DNA from: Euclidia mi
Taxonomy: Eukaryota; Arthropoda; Insecta; Lepidoptera; Erebidae
NCBI GenBank assembly: GCA_944739405.2
Contig: OX123190.2
Location: forward strand, 61,461,805-61,525,804
Length of the DNA: 64,000 nt
Direction: 5' to 3'
The notes under the pieces were generated by a model. That model had not been told where the DNA came from. It saw only the letters and a program-made list of their open reading frames with translations, and made no database searches. Shown piece after piece: positions 63,015-64,000 of the stretch. A program made the translations under genes and the position numbers. Within the stretch, counting starts at the first letter, position 1, and each line of letters starts with the position of its first letter.

Positions 63015-64000
63015 GTTTGTAGTTATAAGGTTCATCCGAATTTGACAGACGACCCCCAACGCCTATGACGCCGTGTTCATCGAGAAACGGCTTGAGTGTA
63101 AGGATAGCGGGAAAACAAGGTACATTGTCTTTTAAATTTTGAATGTCGTTACTAAAATGAACAGCCTGCACAGCTCGTAGTAACTTACATTCTGCGAATT
63201 TGATATCAGTACTTGATACTAAAGTCTCATTAGGTAGGTGCCTAAGAAACCTATAGACATAAACGATGGCGCGGAGTAACTTAGACCACGATGACATGCG
63301 TAGTGCGAGTGCATAGATGGGAGACTCTGCAATCTCAGCAATCACGGGATAAAAAACAGACTTCCGTTCGGGTACATCTTCGTCTTCTGCACTGTGGTCA
63401 AAGGGTTGCATGGGCCATTCTGACGGATCATGGGAAATCCAAGAAGGTCCACGATGCCACAATGGATGATGCAGAAGATTAAGTGGAGTGACACCACGAG
63501 ACAAGCAATCTGCGGGGTTCTCAATACCCGCGACGTGATTGAAACAAGTAGCAGGAACCAGTTCAATCAATTTGCTAACGCGGTTGGCAACAAATGTCTG
63601 CCAGCGATGAGGAGAAGAATGAATCCAAGCGAGCACTACTTTGGAGTCGGAAAATGCGTATATTTTATTAATGGGGTAGTGGGGCAAAACTGTGTCTTGA
63701 ACCTTGCGGAGCAACTGAGACAGCAGAAGGGCCGCGCACAACTCCAGTCGCGCAACTGAAATGGTTTTAACAGGCGAGACCTTAGACTTGGCACAAACTA
63801 ACTGCACCGAGTAGTTAGAACCAATGCGGACTTGCAGATATACGACTCCGCCGTAAGCACGCTCGCTGGCGTCAGCGAAACCTATTAAGTTGATGGTACA
63901 TCCATCTACCAACCCAAGATGACGCGGAATAGTAATTTGATTGAGTTCAATACAAAACTGGCGCCAAGCGGCGACAATATGGTCAGGAGGTGTTTCATCC
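63015..64000 (-). pseudogene. Second BEL RNase H region, running off the window
   Basis: It is near-identical to 53021-54003: LIGFADASERAYGGVVY, LELCAALLLSQLLRKVQ, AFSDSKVVLAWIHSS, HVAGIENPADCLSRGVT. An in-frame 9-bp deletion near 63945 shortens the segment before PRHLGLVDG. It ends GRLSNSDEPYNY then diverges, at the same place as the first copy. The remainder lies beyond the window. Confidence 0.9.

Overview
The window reads as repeat-dense intergenic DNA from a moth or butterfly (Lepidoptera). It is AT-rich, has no confident host gene, and is packed with element types typical of that order: an RTE-type LINE ending in a coding tail followed by (ATGT)n, tRNA-derived SINEs carrying the same tail, short non-autonomous Helitrons of the A|TC...CTRR|T kind, Copia, BEL/Pao, Penelope-like (PLE), Harbinger and several LINE lineages. 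The species cannot be named from the sequence.

Layout. 1-3.5 kb: a damaged Jockey/CR1-like LINE and a LINE/SINE 3' composite. 3.5-5.1 kb: unassigned AT-rich DNA with palindromic motifs. 5.06-15.5 kb: a deep nest, in which a LINE is interrupted by a Copia element (147-bp LTRs, TAGAC duplication); the Copia element is interrupted by a TIR transposon, which has a Harbinger transposon (TTA duplication) inside one of its own TIRs; a truncated SINE hits the same LINE further on. 15.5-23 kb: mostly non-coding, with a 130-bp-arm fold-back, a Helitron, an RT relic and a broken THAP-domain gene. 23.2-24.9 kb: three TIR or hairpin elements nested in one another. 26-31 kb: SINEs, Helitron ends, a perfect 85-bp palindrome and very short RTE tails. 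31.1-34.2 kb: a LINE split by an unclassified TIR transposon (7-bp duplication) that itself holds a complete 281-bp Helitron. 34.76-38.23 kb: a full-length but dead RTE with 16-bp duplications. 39.3-43.3 kb: a PLE with a GIY-YIG domain, split by a 630-bp poly(A) retroposon, then a 200-N gap and an inverted partial PLE. 43.3-53 kb: unassigned DNA with SINEs, LINE tails, a (TA)n tract and two minisatellites. 53-62 kb: a BEL/Pao gag-pol split by an RTE and by another LINE. 62.1-64 kb: a folded-back BEL integrase piece and a second BEL RNase H copy running off the end.

How the parts work together. The window is a record of transposition rather than a pathway. Target-site duplications at many junctions give the order of insertion. 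The RTE appears to supply the machinery for at least one SINE family, because the RTE's last codons and 3' tail reappear at the SINE 3' ends and a 71-bp RTE remnant still carries a 12-bp duplication. The most unusual object is the 630-bp retroposon at 40573-41202. It has no convincing ORF but carries a run of GC-rich stem-loops, two of which are tandem relatives that differ by compensatory base pairs. That suggests a structured RNA under selection.
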